Below are positions 41,398-49,509 of a stretch of DNA of 64,000 nt, one piece after another; position 1 is the stretch's first letter, and every line of letters begins with the position of its first letter. Source of the DNA: JACQFK01 sp036383955 (GTDB lineage Bacteria > Planctomycetota > MHYJ01 > JACPRB01); the NCBI GenBank assembly GCA_036383955.1, contig DASVNH010000238.1, positions 11,459-75,458 of the forward strand, written 5' to 3'. A program made the position numbers and the translations under genes. The notes below the pieces were generated by a model, which saw only the letters and a list, made by a program, of their open reading frames with translations, was not told the origin of the DNA and made no database searches.

Positions 41398-42435
41398 ATG
41401 GGCGATCTGCGCGTGGGCGTGGTGGGGCTGGGCTGGGTGGCCGGGGCACACATCGAGACGTTCAAGTCGGTCGCGGGCGCGAAGGTGACGGCGGTCTGCA
41501 GCCGCCGCGAGCAGGACCCGAAGGAGGTCGAGAAGAAGTACGGCCTCCCGTTGAAGGTCTACCGCGACTACGACGCGATGCTCGCGGACAAGGACATCGA
41601 CGCGATCGACATCTGCACGCAGCACCCGCAGCACCCGGCGCAGGCCATCGCGGCGGCCCGGGCGGGCAAGCACATCATCATCGAGAAGCCCATCGCGCTC
41701 ACCTGGGCCGACGCCAAGGCGATCCGCGACGCCGCGAAAAAGGCCAAGGTCCAGGTCTGCGTCTGCTTCGAGGTCCGCTACAGCGCCCACTTCCAGCTCG
41801 TCAAGTCGGTCCTCGACCAGGGGCTGCTGGGCGACGTCCATTACGCCGAGGTCGACTACTACCACGGCATCGGGCCCTGGTATGGCCAGTACGGCTGGAA
41901 CATCAAGAAGGACATGGGCGGCTCGGCCCTGCTGACGGCCGGCTGCCACGCGCTCGACGCCCTCCTCTGGTGCGTCGACGACGAGGTCGTCGAGGTCACG
42001 AGCTACGCGGCGAAATCGAAAGGCGAGGCCTTCAAGCCCTACGAGTACCCCACGACCACCACGACGATCCTGAAGTTCAAGGGCGGCCAGGTGGGGAAGT
42101 GCGCGGCGGTGATCGACTGCCTGCAGCCCTACTACTTCCACACCCACCTGGTGGGGAGCCACGGCTCGCTGCTCGACAACAAGATCTACTCCGAGAAGCT
42201 CAAGGGCATGGTCAAGACGAAGTGGTCGACGCTCGAGACGCACCTCATCGACTCGGGCGACGTGGCGGACCACCCCTACCAGCCCCAGTTCCAGGCCTTC
42301 GTCGACGCGGTGAAGGCGGGCAAGAAGATGCCGCTCACCGACATCGACAGCGCCCTCGAGTCGCACCGCGTCGTGTTCGCGGCCGACCTCTCCGCGGAGA
42401 AGGGCCGGCCCGTGAAGATGTCGGAGCTGAAGTAG
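41398..42435 (+). CDS. Gfo/Idh/MocA family NAD(P)-dependent oxidoreductase
   Basis: The 345-aa enzyme has the Rossmann start RVGVVGLGWVAGAHIETF, the EKP catalytic signature in HIIIEKPIALTW and the substrate-domain block GGSALLTAGCHALDALLW. It oxidises or reduces a sugar or inositol carbon. As first gene of the operon with a PIG-L deacetylase and NagB-like enzyme, an amino-sugar derivative is likely. Its TAG shares one base with the next GTG. Confidence 0.9.
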   Translation: MGDLRVGVVGLGWVAGAHIETFKSVAGAKVTAVCSRREQDPKEVEKKYGLPLKVYRDYDAMLADKDIDAIDICTQHPQHPAQAIAAARAGKHIIIEKPIALTWADAKAIRDAAKKAKVQVCVCFEVRYSAHFQLVKSVLDQGLLGDVHYAEVDYYHGIGPWYGQYGWNIKKDMGGSALLTAGCHALDALLWCVDDEVVEVTSYAAKSKGEAFKPYEYPTTTTTILKFKGGQVGKCAAVIDCLQPYYFHTHLVGSHGSLLDNKIYSEKLKGMVKTKWSTLETHLIDSGDVADHPYQPQFQAFVDAVKAGKKMPLTDIDSALESHRVVFAADLSAEKGRPVKMSELK

Positions 42436-43199
42436 TGCCCTCGGCGCTGGCCGTCTTCGCCCATCCCGACGACATCGAGATGCTCTGCGCGGGGACTCTC
42501 GCCCTGCTCAAGGACGCGGGCTGGAAGATCCATCTCGCCACGATGACGGCCGGCGACCTCGGTACGATGACGCTCTCGCGGGAGCAGATCTCCGACGTCC
42601 GCCGCAAGGAGGCGGCCGCCTCCGCGGCCCTGCTCGGCGCGAGCTACGCCTGCCTGGGCTTCGAAGACCTCCAGCTCGGCTACGGGCCGGAGCCCAAGCG
42701 CCGCGTCAGCGCGCTGATGCGGGACGTCGGCGCCGACGTCGTCTTCACCCACGCGCCCGTCGACTACATGGCCGACCACGAGGAGACCTCCCGGATCGCG
42801 CGCGAGGCGGCCTTCGCCAGCACCATCCCGAACTGGATCGCGGGGGCGTCGACGCCCCTCAAGGCCATGCCGGCCGTGATCTACGCGGACCCCATCGACC
42901 TCACGGACCACTTCGGACGTCGGATGCCCGCCCGCCAGGTGGTGGACATCACGGCGTCGATGCCCCTGAAGGAGAAAATGCTGGCCTGCCACGCCTCGCA
43001 GAAAAGCTGGCTCCAGGACCAGCACGGCGAGGACGACTACCTGCGCTACATGAAGGGCTGGTGCGCGGACCGGGCGAAGGACTTCGGACGTCGGACCGTG
43101 AAATACGCCGAAGGCTTCAACCAGCACCTGGGGCACGCCTTTTCGAAGGCCGACGTCCTGGGCGACGCGCTCGGCAAAAAAGTGAAGACGCGGCGATAA
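42435..43199 (+). CDS. PIG-L family N-deacetylase
   Basis: The 254-aa zinc enzyme starts at GTG 42435 (VPSALAVFAHPDDIEML). The HPDD motif binds zinc and supplies the base, and the third ligand region is DYMADHEETSR. Family members remove acetyl from N-acetylglucosamine-type sugars. It lies between a sugar oxidoreductase and a glucosamine-6-phosphate-deaminase-like gene, consistent with deacetylation before deamination. It contains two FGR segments written TTC-GGA-CGT (42915 and 43086). Confidence 0.87.
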   Translation: MPSALAVFAHPDDIEMLCAGTLALLKDAGWKIHLATMTAGDLGTMTLSREQISDVRRKEAAASAALLGASYACLGFEDLQLGYGPEPKRRVSALMRDVGADVVFTHAPVDYMADHEETSRIAREAAFASTIPNWIAGASTPLKAMPAVIYADPIDLTDHFGRRMPARQVVDITASMPLKEKMLACHASQKSWLQDQHGEDDYLRYMKGWCADRAKDFGRRTVKYAEGFNQHLGHAFSKADVLGDALGKKVKTRR

Positions 43200-43227
43200 A
43201 CAGGGATTGCGGAGCCACTAGTTTGGA

Positions 43228-43319
43228 AGGCAATGGGCATTAGGCAATAGGCAATAGGACGTCCCCCCCCTGGGGGGAGGGGGGATCCCCTATGGCCTAC
43301 TGCCTATTGCCTAATGCCT
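43228..43319. repeat. Inverted heptamer-arm repeat with C/G core
   Basis: The left arm is AGGCAAT, GGGCATT, AGGCAAT, AGGCAAT (43228-43255). The core has C8, then G6 and a further G run (43262-43290). The right arm is ATGGCCT, ACTGCCT, ATTGCCT, AATGCCT (43292-43319). Right units are reverse complements of left units. It lies inside the operon between the deacetylase and the NagB-like gene, so it may act as a processing or attenuation hairpin. Confidence 0.85.
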
Positions 43320-43333
43320 CCGTCGGAGGGACC

Positions 43334-44248
43334 ATGGCCTTCAGCTACTCGCTCTCGAAGTGGATCCCGTTCCGCGACGAGAAGGCCTGCGCGAAGGCGC
43401 GGGCGGTCACCAAGAAGGACATCGTCAAGCACGCCAATAAGAAGTTCCGGATCGAAGTGATCGAGGACAAGGTCCAGTTCTACTCGCGGTTCGCGATCGA
43501 CCTCGTGGAGCGGATCCAGAAGTCGGCGGGCAAGAGCCTCGTCCTGATCCTGCCGGTCGGCCCGGTGCCGCAGTACGCGATCGCGGCCGAGATGATCAAC
43601 CGGCTCAACCTGTCGTGCAGGCACGTGACCACGTTCAACATGGACGAGTACGCCGACGAGCGGGGCAAGACGGCCCCGGCGGACTGGGTCGGCTCGTTCG
43701 CGACGTCGATGCGCCAGTCCTTCTTCGGGAAGATCCGCGAGGACCTGCGGCCGCTCGAGAAGAACATCCACTTTCCCACCGACCGGAACATCGAGGACTA
43801 CCACAAGCTGATCGAGGACGCCGGCGGGGCCGACTGCTGCTACGGCGGCATCGGCTGGTGCGGGCACATCGCGTTCTGGGAGAGCCACCTGGGCCTGGAG
43901 TTCGGCGACGACCTCGCGGCCTACAAGAAGGCGCACGGGAAGATCGTCGAGCTCAACCCGATGACGATCATGCAGAACGCGCTGCACACGTTCGGCGGCG
44001 ACTGGTCGTGGGTGCCGCCGAAGGCCGCGAGCATCGGCCCGCGCGAGATCCTCGGGGCCCGCGACCGCAGCTTCTGGCTCGACGGCGACTGCGGGATCGG
44101 CGGGATGTCGTGGCAGCGCTTCATCGCCCGCCTCGTCGCCCACGGCCCGGTGAACACGCTCGTGCCCGGCTCCATCCTGCAGGAGACCAACTGCGGCTAC
44201 CACATCCTGGGCTCGGTGGCCGACGACGTGAAGATCGACTTTGCCTAG
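43334..44248 (+). CDS. Glucosamine-6-phosphate deaminase (NagB)-like protein
   Basis: The 304-aa protein has the NagB core motif FNMDEY (101-106) and GIGWCGHIAF (172-181) with His178. In true NagB the residue two before His is Asp (GNDGHIAF); here it is Cys176, and NEP after it becomes WES. It is longer than NagB (266 aa) with about 40 extra N-terminal residues. It may act on a different amino sugar. GGAGGG precedes ATG 43334. It is in one operon with the deacetylase and a sugar oxidoreductase. Confidence 0.8.
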   Translation: MAFSYSLSKWIPFRDEKACAKARAVTKKDIVKHANKKFRIEVIEDKVQFYSRFAIDLVERIQKSAGKSLVLILPVGPVPQYAIAAEMINRLNLSCRHVTTFNMDEYADERGKTAPADWVGSFATSMRQSFFGKIREDLRPLEKNIHFPTDRNIEDYHKLIEDAGGADCCYGGIGWCGHIAFWESHLGLEFGDDLAAYKKAHGKIVELNPMTIMQNALHTFGGDWSWVPPKAASIGPREILGARDRSFWLDGDCGIGGMSWQRFIARLVAHGPVNTLVPGSILQETNCGYHILGSVADDVKIDFA

Positions 44249-44250
44249 TC

Positions 44251-44330
44251 AGGTACCGGGGACCAGGTACCGGGTACCGGGCGGACGCCCCCCGTCCCGC
44301 CTGGTACCTGGTACCCGGTACCTGGTACCT
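44251..44330. repeat. Inverted heptamer-arm repeat (GGTACC family)
   Basis: The left arm is AGGTACC, GGGGACC, AGGTACC, GGGTACC (44251-44278). The core is GC-rich with a C6 run. The right arm is GGTACCT, GGTACCC, GGTACCT, GGTACCT (44303-44330). It lies between the NagB-like gene and the MFS gene. The unit contains the palindrome GGTACC, so arms can also pair with themselves. Confidence 0.85.
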
Positions 44331-44344
44331 CAGAGGGAGGATAA

Positions 44345-45496
44345 GTGACTTACCTGCAGCTGTTCCTCGTGATCGGCCTGCCGCTCATGGGGCTCGTGTA
44401 CGCGCTCCTGGGCGGCATCAAGCTCACGCTGGCGGAACGGGCGGCTCTCGACGAGGCGCAGGTCGGTCGGCTCGTCAGCGGCTTCGGCATGATGGTCGGC
44501 CCGACCATCCTCGCCTGCGGCTTCCTGACCGACTCCCTGGGCCGCAAGCCCGTCTTCATGGCCGGCGCGGTCATGGTGGTCGTCGCGATCTACATGCTCG
44601 CGACGACCCGGGCCTTCAAGGGCGCGCTGATCGGGGTGCTGCTGCTGGGCGCGGGCTGGTCGGCGACGATCAACGTCGCGAACGTGCTCATGTGGGTGTC
44701 GGTGGCGGATCCTAAGAAGCTGATGGGCGCGATCAACGCCTACGACTGCGTCTTCGGCCTGGGAGCCTTCCTCACGCCGGTGGTGCTGGCCCTCGTCCTG
44801 AAGCGTTTCCAGTACACGGGCGGACTGCTGCTGCTGGCGACCATCTCGGCGGTCCCGATCGCGATGGGCGCCTTCGCGGACATGTATCCTCCGGCGCCGC
44901 CTTCGACGGCCTCCGGCGGCCTTTCGGACCTACTGACGAGCGCGGGCTTCTGGCTCCCCGCACTCGCGTTTCTCTTTTATGCGCCCCTAGAGACGAGCGT
45001 GTCCGGCTGGGCGACGACGATCGTCTCCTCGCAGGGCGGAGGCTCGAAGCTCTCGGCCGCCGCGCTCTCTGGATTCTGGCTCTGCTTCACGGGCAGCCGC
45101 TTCGTCATGGCGCTGATCGGCCAGATGGAAAAGGTGACCCTGAAGGAACAGGTCGTCCTTCAGATCCTCTCCATAGTCTGCGTGGCCCTGATGCTGGGCA
45201 TCGCAGCGCTGCGCGGCCGCGGGACGGCGGTCGGACTGGTGCTCGCCTGCGGCCTCGTGTTTGGTCCGATCTTCCCCGCGCTCATGACGGCGCTACGGCA
45301 CGGCGTTCCGCAAGGTGCGCAAGGCCGGGCGATCGGCTTCTTCTTCGCGTTCGCCTCGGTGGGATGGACCGTGATCCCGATGATGATCGGGAACGTGACA
45401 AGAAGGTCGTCGATCCAGCGCGGCTTCCTGGTCGCCGCCGCCTCGGCCGCCGTCTTCGTAGGCTTCGTCGTCGCCCGGGGCTTCACGATCAAGTAA
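44345..45496 (+). CDS. MFS transporter
   Basis: The 383-aa membrane protein has 11-12 hydrophobic segments. A loop after helix 2 reads GFLTDSLGRKPVFMAG, the MFS signature (G-x3-D-x2-G-R-[KR]). It is an importer-type facilitator, fitting uptake of the sugar handled by the operon. The GTG at 44345 follows GGGAGG. The stop shares a base with the next ATG (TAATG). Base composition in its second half is slightly less GC-rich than in its neighbours. Confidence 0.85.
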   Translation: MTYLQLFLVIGLPLMGLVYALLGGIKLTLAERAALDEAQVGRLVSGFGMMVGPTILACGFLTDSLGRKPVFMAGAVMVVVAIYMLATTRAFKGALIGVLLLGAGWSATINVANVLMWVSVADPKKLMGAINAYDCVFGLGAFLTPVVLALVLKRFQYTGGLLLLATISAVPIAMGAFADMYPPAPPSTASGGLSDLLTSAGFWLPALAFLFYAPLETSVSGWATTIVSSQGGGSKLSAAALSGFWLCFTGSRFVMALIGQMEKVTLKEQVVLQILSIVCVALMLGIAALRGRGTAVGLVLACGLVFGPIFPALMTALRHGVPQGAQGRAIGFFFAFASVGWTVIPMMIGNVTRRSSIQRGFLVAAASAAVFVGFVVARGFTIK

Positions 45497-45891
45497 TGGC
45501 CGAGATATGGCCGCTCCGGGTTCCGATCGGAGGGGACGTCTGGGTGGGGCTCGACGTCCGCCGCCCCGCCGCCGGGGCCATGGAGCTCACCCTCGAATGC
45601 CGTGGGACGGAGTTGCCCAGGATGTCGATCGTCCCCCTCGCGGGTAATGTCCTGAGCGTGGAGCTCGACGGCCAACCGGTCGCCGCGCGTGACCTTCGGA
45701 TCGACGGCCCCGGTGCCGGCTACGTTCAGGTGGAAATCGGGGGGAGTGTCCGGATTAAGATCACGGCCCACGCTGGAGGTCCACCGGGGCCGGGCGGGGT
45801 CCTGCTGGCCCCCATGATGGTCATGCAACCGCGCGCCGCGAACCTGATTTCCGTGCTGTTCCGCGAATCTCGAGGGGTCGTCATTTCGTAG
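45496..45891 (+). CDS. Unknown beta-rich protein at the end of the amino-sugar operon
   Basis: The 131-aa product has alternating strands (VWVGLDVRRP, MELTLECRGTEL, NVLSVELDGQPV, YVQVEIGGSVRIKITA) that suggest a small beta-sandwich, with no signal peptide. It starts one base into the MFS stop codon. No family is recognised; it may bind the operon's sugar. Confidence 0.6.
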   Translation: MAEIWPLRVPIGGDVWVGLDVRRPAAGAMELTLECRGTELPRMSIVPLAGNVLSVELDGQPVAARDLRIDGPGAGYVQVEIGGSVRIKITAHAGGPPGPGGVLLAPMMVMQPRAANLISVLFRESRGVVIS

Positions 45892-45909
45892 CTGGGTCCG
45901 GCCGTACGT

Positions 45910-45947
<38 letters not shown>

Positions 45948-45958
45948 TGGTCGTGGTC

Positions 45959-46870
45959 CTACTTCTTCGGCGGGACCGGTTCCTTGGGCTTCGGCGGGGC
46001 GAGCTTCTTGAAGGCGACGGCCTGCTTGATGTTGTGGAAGCTGTTCTCGCGGTAGAAATCGGCGTCCTCGCCTTTGGCGTCGACTTTCTTGCTCAGCAGC
46101 TGCTCCTCCTTGCTGTTGAGCAGGCAGCCGTCCCGGGCGAAGGTGAACTCGCGCGCGAACGTGAAGCTGCCGGTGATGACCTCGCCGCGCGCGCCGCCGG
46201 AGCGGTTGATCGGCTGCTGGAATCCGCCTTTGACCGACGCCGCGTTGCCCGAGATCCCCACCTTGCAGCCCATGTTGTTCACTTCCACGAGCTGCGGAAA
46301 CGGCATGCGCTCCAGGTTCTCTTTCCAGGTCTGGCCGTTGCTCACCGTGCCGCTGGGCAGCGGCGAGTGGAGGAACAGGACGTCGAAGATCGACGTGTTC
46401 CGCGTGGCCGAATTGTTCCGCGTAATGTAGGTCTCGCGGCTGCCCGGGTCGAAGCCGAGCACGTAGGTCCCTTCGGCGACGAGCTTCTTCATCTGCTCGG
46501 AGCGCTGCTCCGCGAAGGTCTTGGCCGCCCCGGCGTTCGACGCCTTCGGGTCCACCTTCAGCTTCACGGTCGTGATCGGCGGCTTGGGGCCGGCCGCCCA
46601 GACCAGGACGATGTTGAACTCGTTGTTGGAGTAGGTCCAGGACACCTTCTTCAGCGCGACGTCGAAGCGGTTGGGCTCTTCCCGGGGGGTCATCTCGGCC
46701 TCGACGACCCGCTTGTCCGTCAGCTCGCTCTTCTCGCCCTGGCCCGGCACGCGCGAGCTGACCTCGTCGTAGGTCCACTTGATTTCGAACTTGTCGCCCT
46801 TCTCGGCCGTCCACTTGAGCTCGATGGGCTCATCCTGGACGAGAGCCAGAACCGCGAAGAGCTGGAGCAC
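45959..46870 (-). CDS. Secreted protein of unknown function
   Basis: The 303-aa product starts at GTG 46870 after GGAGGTG, with a short leader (MLQLFAVLALVQDEP). The rest is strand-rich with alternating charged strands (IELKWTAEKGDKFEIKWTY), two Cys far apart and a Lys/Pro-rich tail. It looks like a periplasmic beta-barrel or lipocalin-type fold similar in layout to DUF6263-like proteins, but this is a guess. Confidence 0.6.
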   Translation of the reverse strand: MLQLFAVLALVQDEPIELKWTAEKGDKFEIKWTYDEVSSRVPGQGEKSELTDKRVVEAEMTPREEPNRFDVALKKVSWTYSNNEFNIVLVWAAGPKPPITTVKLKVDPKASNAGAAKTFAEQRSEQMKKLVAEGTYVLGFDPGSRETYITRNNSATRNTSIFDVLFLHSPLPSGTVSNGQTWKENLERMPFPQLVEVNNMGCKVGISGNAASVKGGFQQPINRSGGARGEVITGSFTFAREFTFARDGCLLNSKEEQLLSKKVDAKGEDADFYRENSFHNIKQAVAFKKLAPPKPKEPVPPKK

Positions 46871-46894
46871 GCGTCACCTCCCGCAAGAACCCTT

Positions 46895-46923
46895 ACTATA
46901 CCTAAACGATCCCCGAGCGTAAA
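46895..46923 (-). promoter_or_regulatory. Candidate promoter of the 303-aa secreted protein
   Basis: On the minus strand TTTACG (46923-46918) and TATAGT (46900-46895) are separated by 17 bases, about 25 bases upstream of the GTG at 46870. TATAGT matches the -10 consensus at 5 of 6 positions; the -35 is weak. Confidence 0.45.
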
Positions 46924-46934
46924 ATCCCGAAGGA

Positions 46935-47234
46935 ATGCTCGACCTCCCCGGCCTCTGGCGCGCCCAGCAACAGGCGACGTTCCCCCTCTCGGCGCTGAAA
47001 TGGGTGTCGATCGACGCCCGCCTGGGCGCCCTGCTGACGGCGAGCTTGCGGACCGACGGCATCCCGCGCGCGCTGCCGCCGGATCAGCGGGAGGAATTGA
47101 AGAAGGCGCTGGCGAGGGCCGTCGACGTCCTGGGCCAGGATCTGGAGGCCGAGGCCCGGGCGTACTTCGAGCGGCTGGTCGTCCTGGGGAAAGCGGTGGC
47201 CGGCGGCCCCGGAGAGGGACCGCCGGCCCCTTGA
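46935..47234 (+). CDS. Small helical protein of unknown function
   Basis: The 99-aa product is Ala/Leu-rich with long amphipathic helices (PDQREELKKALARAVDVLGQDLEAEARAYFERL) and a Pro/Gly tail. GAAGGA precedes the ATG. Codon use is like its neighbours, supporting a real gene, but no family is recognised. Confidence 0.5.
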   Translation: MLDLPGLWRAQQQATFPLSALKWVSIDARLGALLTASLRTDGIPRALPPDQREELKKALARAVDVLGQDLEAEARAYFERLVVLGKAVAGGPGEGPPAP

Positions 47235-47241
47235 GCGTCGA

Positions 47242-47790
47242 TTAGTTGCCGGCGCGCTTCCGGTAGTTGATGACCATCCCCTTGACCCACTTGCCGTCCT
47301 TGTCGATCATCGAGGTGAAGACCTTGTGCTCGGGGGTTTTGATCTCGAGGATCTCGCGGACCTTCACGATCTTCCCGCCTTCCGAGGGGCAGGGGCCTTC
47401 GGTCTCGAGCGTGAGGATCTTGCCGGCCGCGTCGGTCTTCCCCTGGTAATGCCACAGGTAGTGGTTCATGTTGTCGTACCAGGTGCCGACGAAGTGCTTC
47501 TTGTCGCTGTCGAAGCCGAGCGTGAACACGCCGATGAACGGCTTCCCCTGGAACTCGCCCTTGTTCTCCATGACCGCCCAGAAGTCGCCGATCATCTTGC
47601 CGCTTTCCGAGCCCTTCGACTTCTTGGAGGGCTTGCCCTCCTCCATGAACATCTCGCACTCGGAATCCCATTCGCCCACCAGCTGCTTCAGCCACTGGTG
47701 CTCCTTCTGGGGCTGCGGCATCTTGTGCTCCTGCTGCTGCAGGGCCGCCGCCCACGCCGCGATGAAGCCGCCGATCAGGACAGTTTTCAT
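47242..47790 (-). CDS. Secreted DUF1579 family protein
   Basis: The 182-aa product has a leader with KTVLIGGFIAAWAAAL and the DUF1579 pattern: PQKEHQWLKQLVGEWDSE, WYDNMNHYLWHYQG and VREILEIKTP. These small beta-barrels occur widely in Planctomycetes; function unknown. Its last bases face a convergent gene 7 bases away. Confidence 0.8.
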   Translation of the reverse strand: MKTVLIGGFIAAWAAALQQQEHKMPQPQKEHQWLKQLVGEWDSECEMFMEEGKPSKKSKGSESGKMIGDFWAVMENKGEFQGKPFIGVFTLGFDSDKKHFVGTWYDNMNHYLWHYQGKTDAAGKILTLETEGPCPSEGGKIVKVREILEIKTPEHKVFTSMIDKDGKWVKGMVINYRKRAGN

Positions 47791-47851
47791 AACGCCTCCG
47801 CTTCTCGAAAAACCTCGATGGGTAGATCCGCGGGGCGGGGTCCGCGTGACG

Positions 47852-48823
47852 TTACGGGACGAGGACGATCTTCCCGTACGCGCCCGGCTCCAGGACCCGC
47901 TCGTGCGCCCGGGCCGCCTCGGCGAGCGGAAGCTCCTCGCGCACCACCGGCGTCAGCGTGCCCTGCTCGAAGGCCGCGCCCAGCGCCGCGTGGATGGAGG
48001 CGATCTCGACGTCCGACGCGTTCGCCAGCGCCATGCCGAAGATCGCCGCGTCGCGCATCATCGTGTCGCGCGGGTTGATCTCCACCGTGCCGCGGGAGCC
48101 GATGACGACGACCCGGCCGGCTTTCGCCAGGACCCCCAGGTCCTTGCCCAGGTTCACGTTGGAGAGCATCTCGAGGATGATGTCGACGCCCTTTCCCCCC
48201 GTCAGGTCCAGGACCTGCTCCAGGTACTTGGGGTTCTTGTGATCGACGACGTGATGAGCCCCGTTACGCCGGACGAGCTCGCGCCCTTTGTCGCTGCCGC
48301 CCGTGCCGATCACCGTGAAGCCCTGCGCGCGGGCGATCTGGACGGCCGCCGTGCCGACGCCCCCCGAGGCGCCGTGCACCAGCACCGTCTCGCCCGGCCG
48401 GCCGCTCGCGCGCTGGAGGAGGGCGCGCCAGGCCGTCGCGTACGGCACGTTGATCGCCGCGCCCTGCGCGAAGCTCAGCCGCTCGGGGAGTCGATGGACC
48501 TGGTTCACGCGGCAGACCGTCAGCTCGGCGTAGGCGCCGTTGAAGCCGCCCGCGGTGGTGCCGCTGGTGTAGACGCGGTCGCCGGGCTTGAGGTTCGTGT
48601 CGGCCCCGACGGCCTCCACGACCCCGCCGGCGTCGGAGCCGGGGGTGTAGGGCGGGGTGAGGGTCTTGCGGTAGGCGCCGTCGCGGATGTAGGTGTCGAC
48701 GGGATTGACGCCGACGGCCTTCACGCGGACGAGGATCTCTCCGGGCCCGGGCGCGGGGGTGGGGACGTCGAGCAGCTTCAGCACCGAGGGCGGGCCGAAC
48801 TCGGAAACGCGAATGGCTTTCAT
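47852..48823 (-). CDS. NADPH:quinone oxidoreductase (zeta-crystallin/MDR family)
   Basis: The 323-aa medium-chain dehydrogenase has the GroES-like N-terminal part (VGVNPVDTYIRDG, TPGSDAGGVVEAVG) and the NADPH-binding block LVHGASGGVGTAAVQIARAQG. No zinc-ligand Cys are present, placing it with zinc-free quinone reductases. It transfers hydride from NADPH to quinones or enals. Confidence 0.92.
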   Translation of the reverse strand: MKAIRVSEFGPPSVLKLLDVPTPAPGPGEILVRVKAVGVNPVDTYIRDGAYRKTLTPPYTPGSDAGGVVEAVGADTNLKPGDRVYTSGTTAGGFNGAYAELTVCRVNQVHRLPERLSFAQGAAINVPYATAWRALLQRASGRPGETVLVHGASGGVGTAAVQIARAQGFTVIGTGGSDKGRELVRRNGAHHVVDHKNPKYLEQVLDLTGGKGVDIILEMLSNVNLGKDLGVLAKAGRVVVIGSRGTVEINPRDTMMRDAAIFGMALANASDVEIASIHAALGAAFEQGTLTPVVREELPLAEAARAHERVLEPGAYGKIVLVP

Positions 48824-48882
48824 GGCGACCTCCGGAAACGTATGTTAGAGGACGTCGACGCTAACTCGAAAGGATAATCCCC

Positions 48883-49341
48883 ATGAAAGCTTTGCTGCTC
48901 GCGGCTCTGGTTGCGCAGGACATCATCACGTTCAAGGCGCCCGAGGCCTGGAAGAAGGAAGAGCCCTCGTCGAACATGCGCAAGGGCCAGTACCGGATTC
49001 CGGACAAGGAGAAGACGGCCAAGGACGCGGAGCTGGCGATCTTCTACTTCGGGGCCGGCGCGGGCGGCATCAAGGCGAACGTCGACCGCTGGGCGGGGCA
49101 GATGGGCGCGACCGACGTGAAGGCCGAGATGATCGAAGGCGCGCACAAGATCCACCTGATCGACCTCAAGGGCACCTACACCGGCGACGCGGCGGCGGGC
49201 CCGCAGGCCGGCGCGCGGATGCTCGGCGCGATCGTCGAGGCCGGCGACGGCCCCTGGTTCTTCAAGCTGGTGGGCCCGGCCGACACCGTGGGCGACTGGA
49301 AGGACGAGTACGTCGCCATGCTCAAGGCGGCCAAGCGCTAG
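48883..49341 (+). CDS. Small secreted protein of unknown function
   Basis: The 152-aa product has a leader MKALLLAALVAQD and then strands and helices with ITFKAPEAWKKEEPSSNMRKGQYRIP, AELAIFYFG and VDRWAGQMG. This pattern resembles PsbP/TssC-unrelated single-domain periplasmic proteins that start with a W-rich stress loop, but no family name can be given. It is followed by an inverted heptamer repeat. Confidence 0.6.
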   Translation: MKALLLAALVAQDIITFKAPEAWKKEEPSSNMRKGQYRIPDKEKTAKDAELAIFYFGAGAGGIKANVDRWAGQMGATDVKAEMIEGAHKIHLIDLKGTYTGDAAAGPQAGARMLGAIVEAGDGPWFFKLVGPADTVGDWKDEYVAMLKAAKR

Positions 49342-49349
49342 GCGAAACC

Positions 49350-49460
49350 CCAAATCCCAACTCCCAAATCCCAAGGTCCTTGGGACGAGAGAGATCCTGC
49401 CGTAAGGCAAAACCCCGGCGACGTTAGTCCGAGGGCCTTGGGATTTGGGTTTTGGGAGTT
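49350..49460. repeat. Inverted heptamer-arm repeat (CCAAATC family)
   Basis: The left arm is CCAAATC, CCAACTC, CCAAATC, CCAAGGT (49350-49377). The right arm includes GATTTGG (49442-49448), GTTTTGG and GAGTT, complementary to it. The centre is about 65 bases without the C/G core seen elsewhere. It fills most of the gap between two plus-strand genes. Confidence 0.8.
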
Positions 49461-49509
49461 CTCCCTGTAAGGGAATAGATTTTCGCTCCCTCGGGTTTAA
49501 GTCATCGGC

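Noticed and set aside
43228..44330. CRISPR array in the repeat-rich region
   Set aside because: Repeats are 7-mers without unique spacers of constant length, arranged as complementary arms; no cas gene nearby.
44700..45891. Horizontally acquired segment around the MFS transporter
   Set aside because: Codon use is only slightly less GC-rich and the genes overlap their operon neighbours; not enough to claim transfer.
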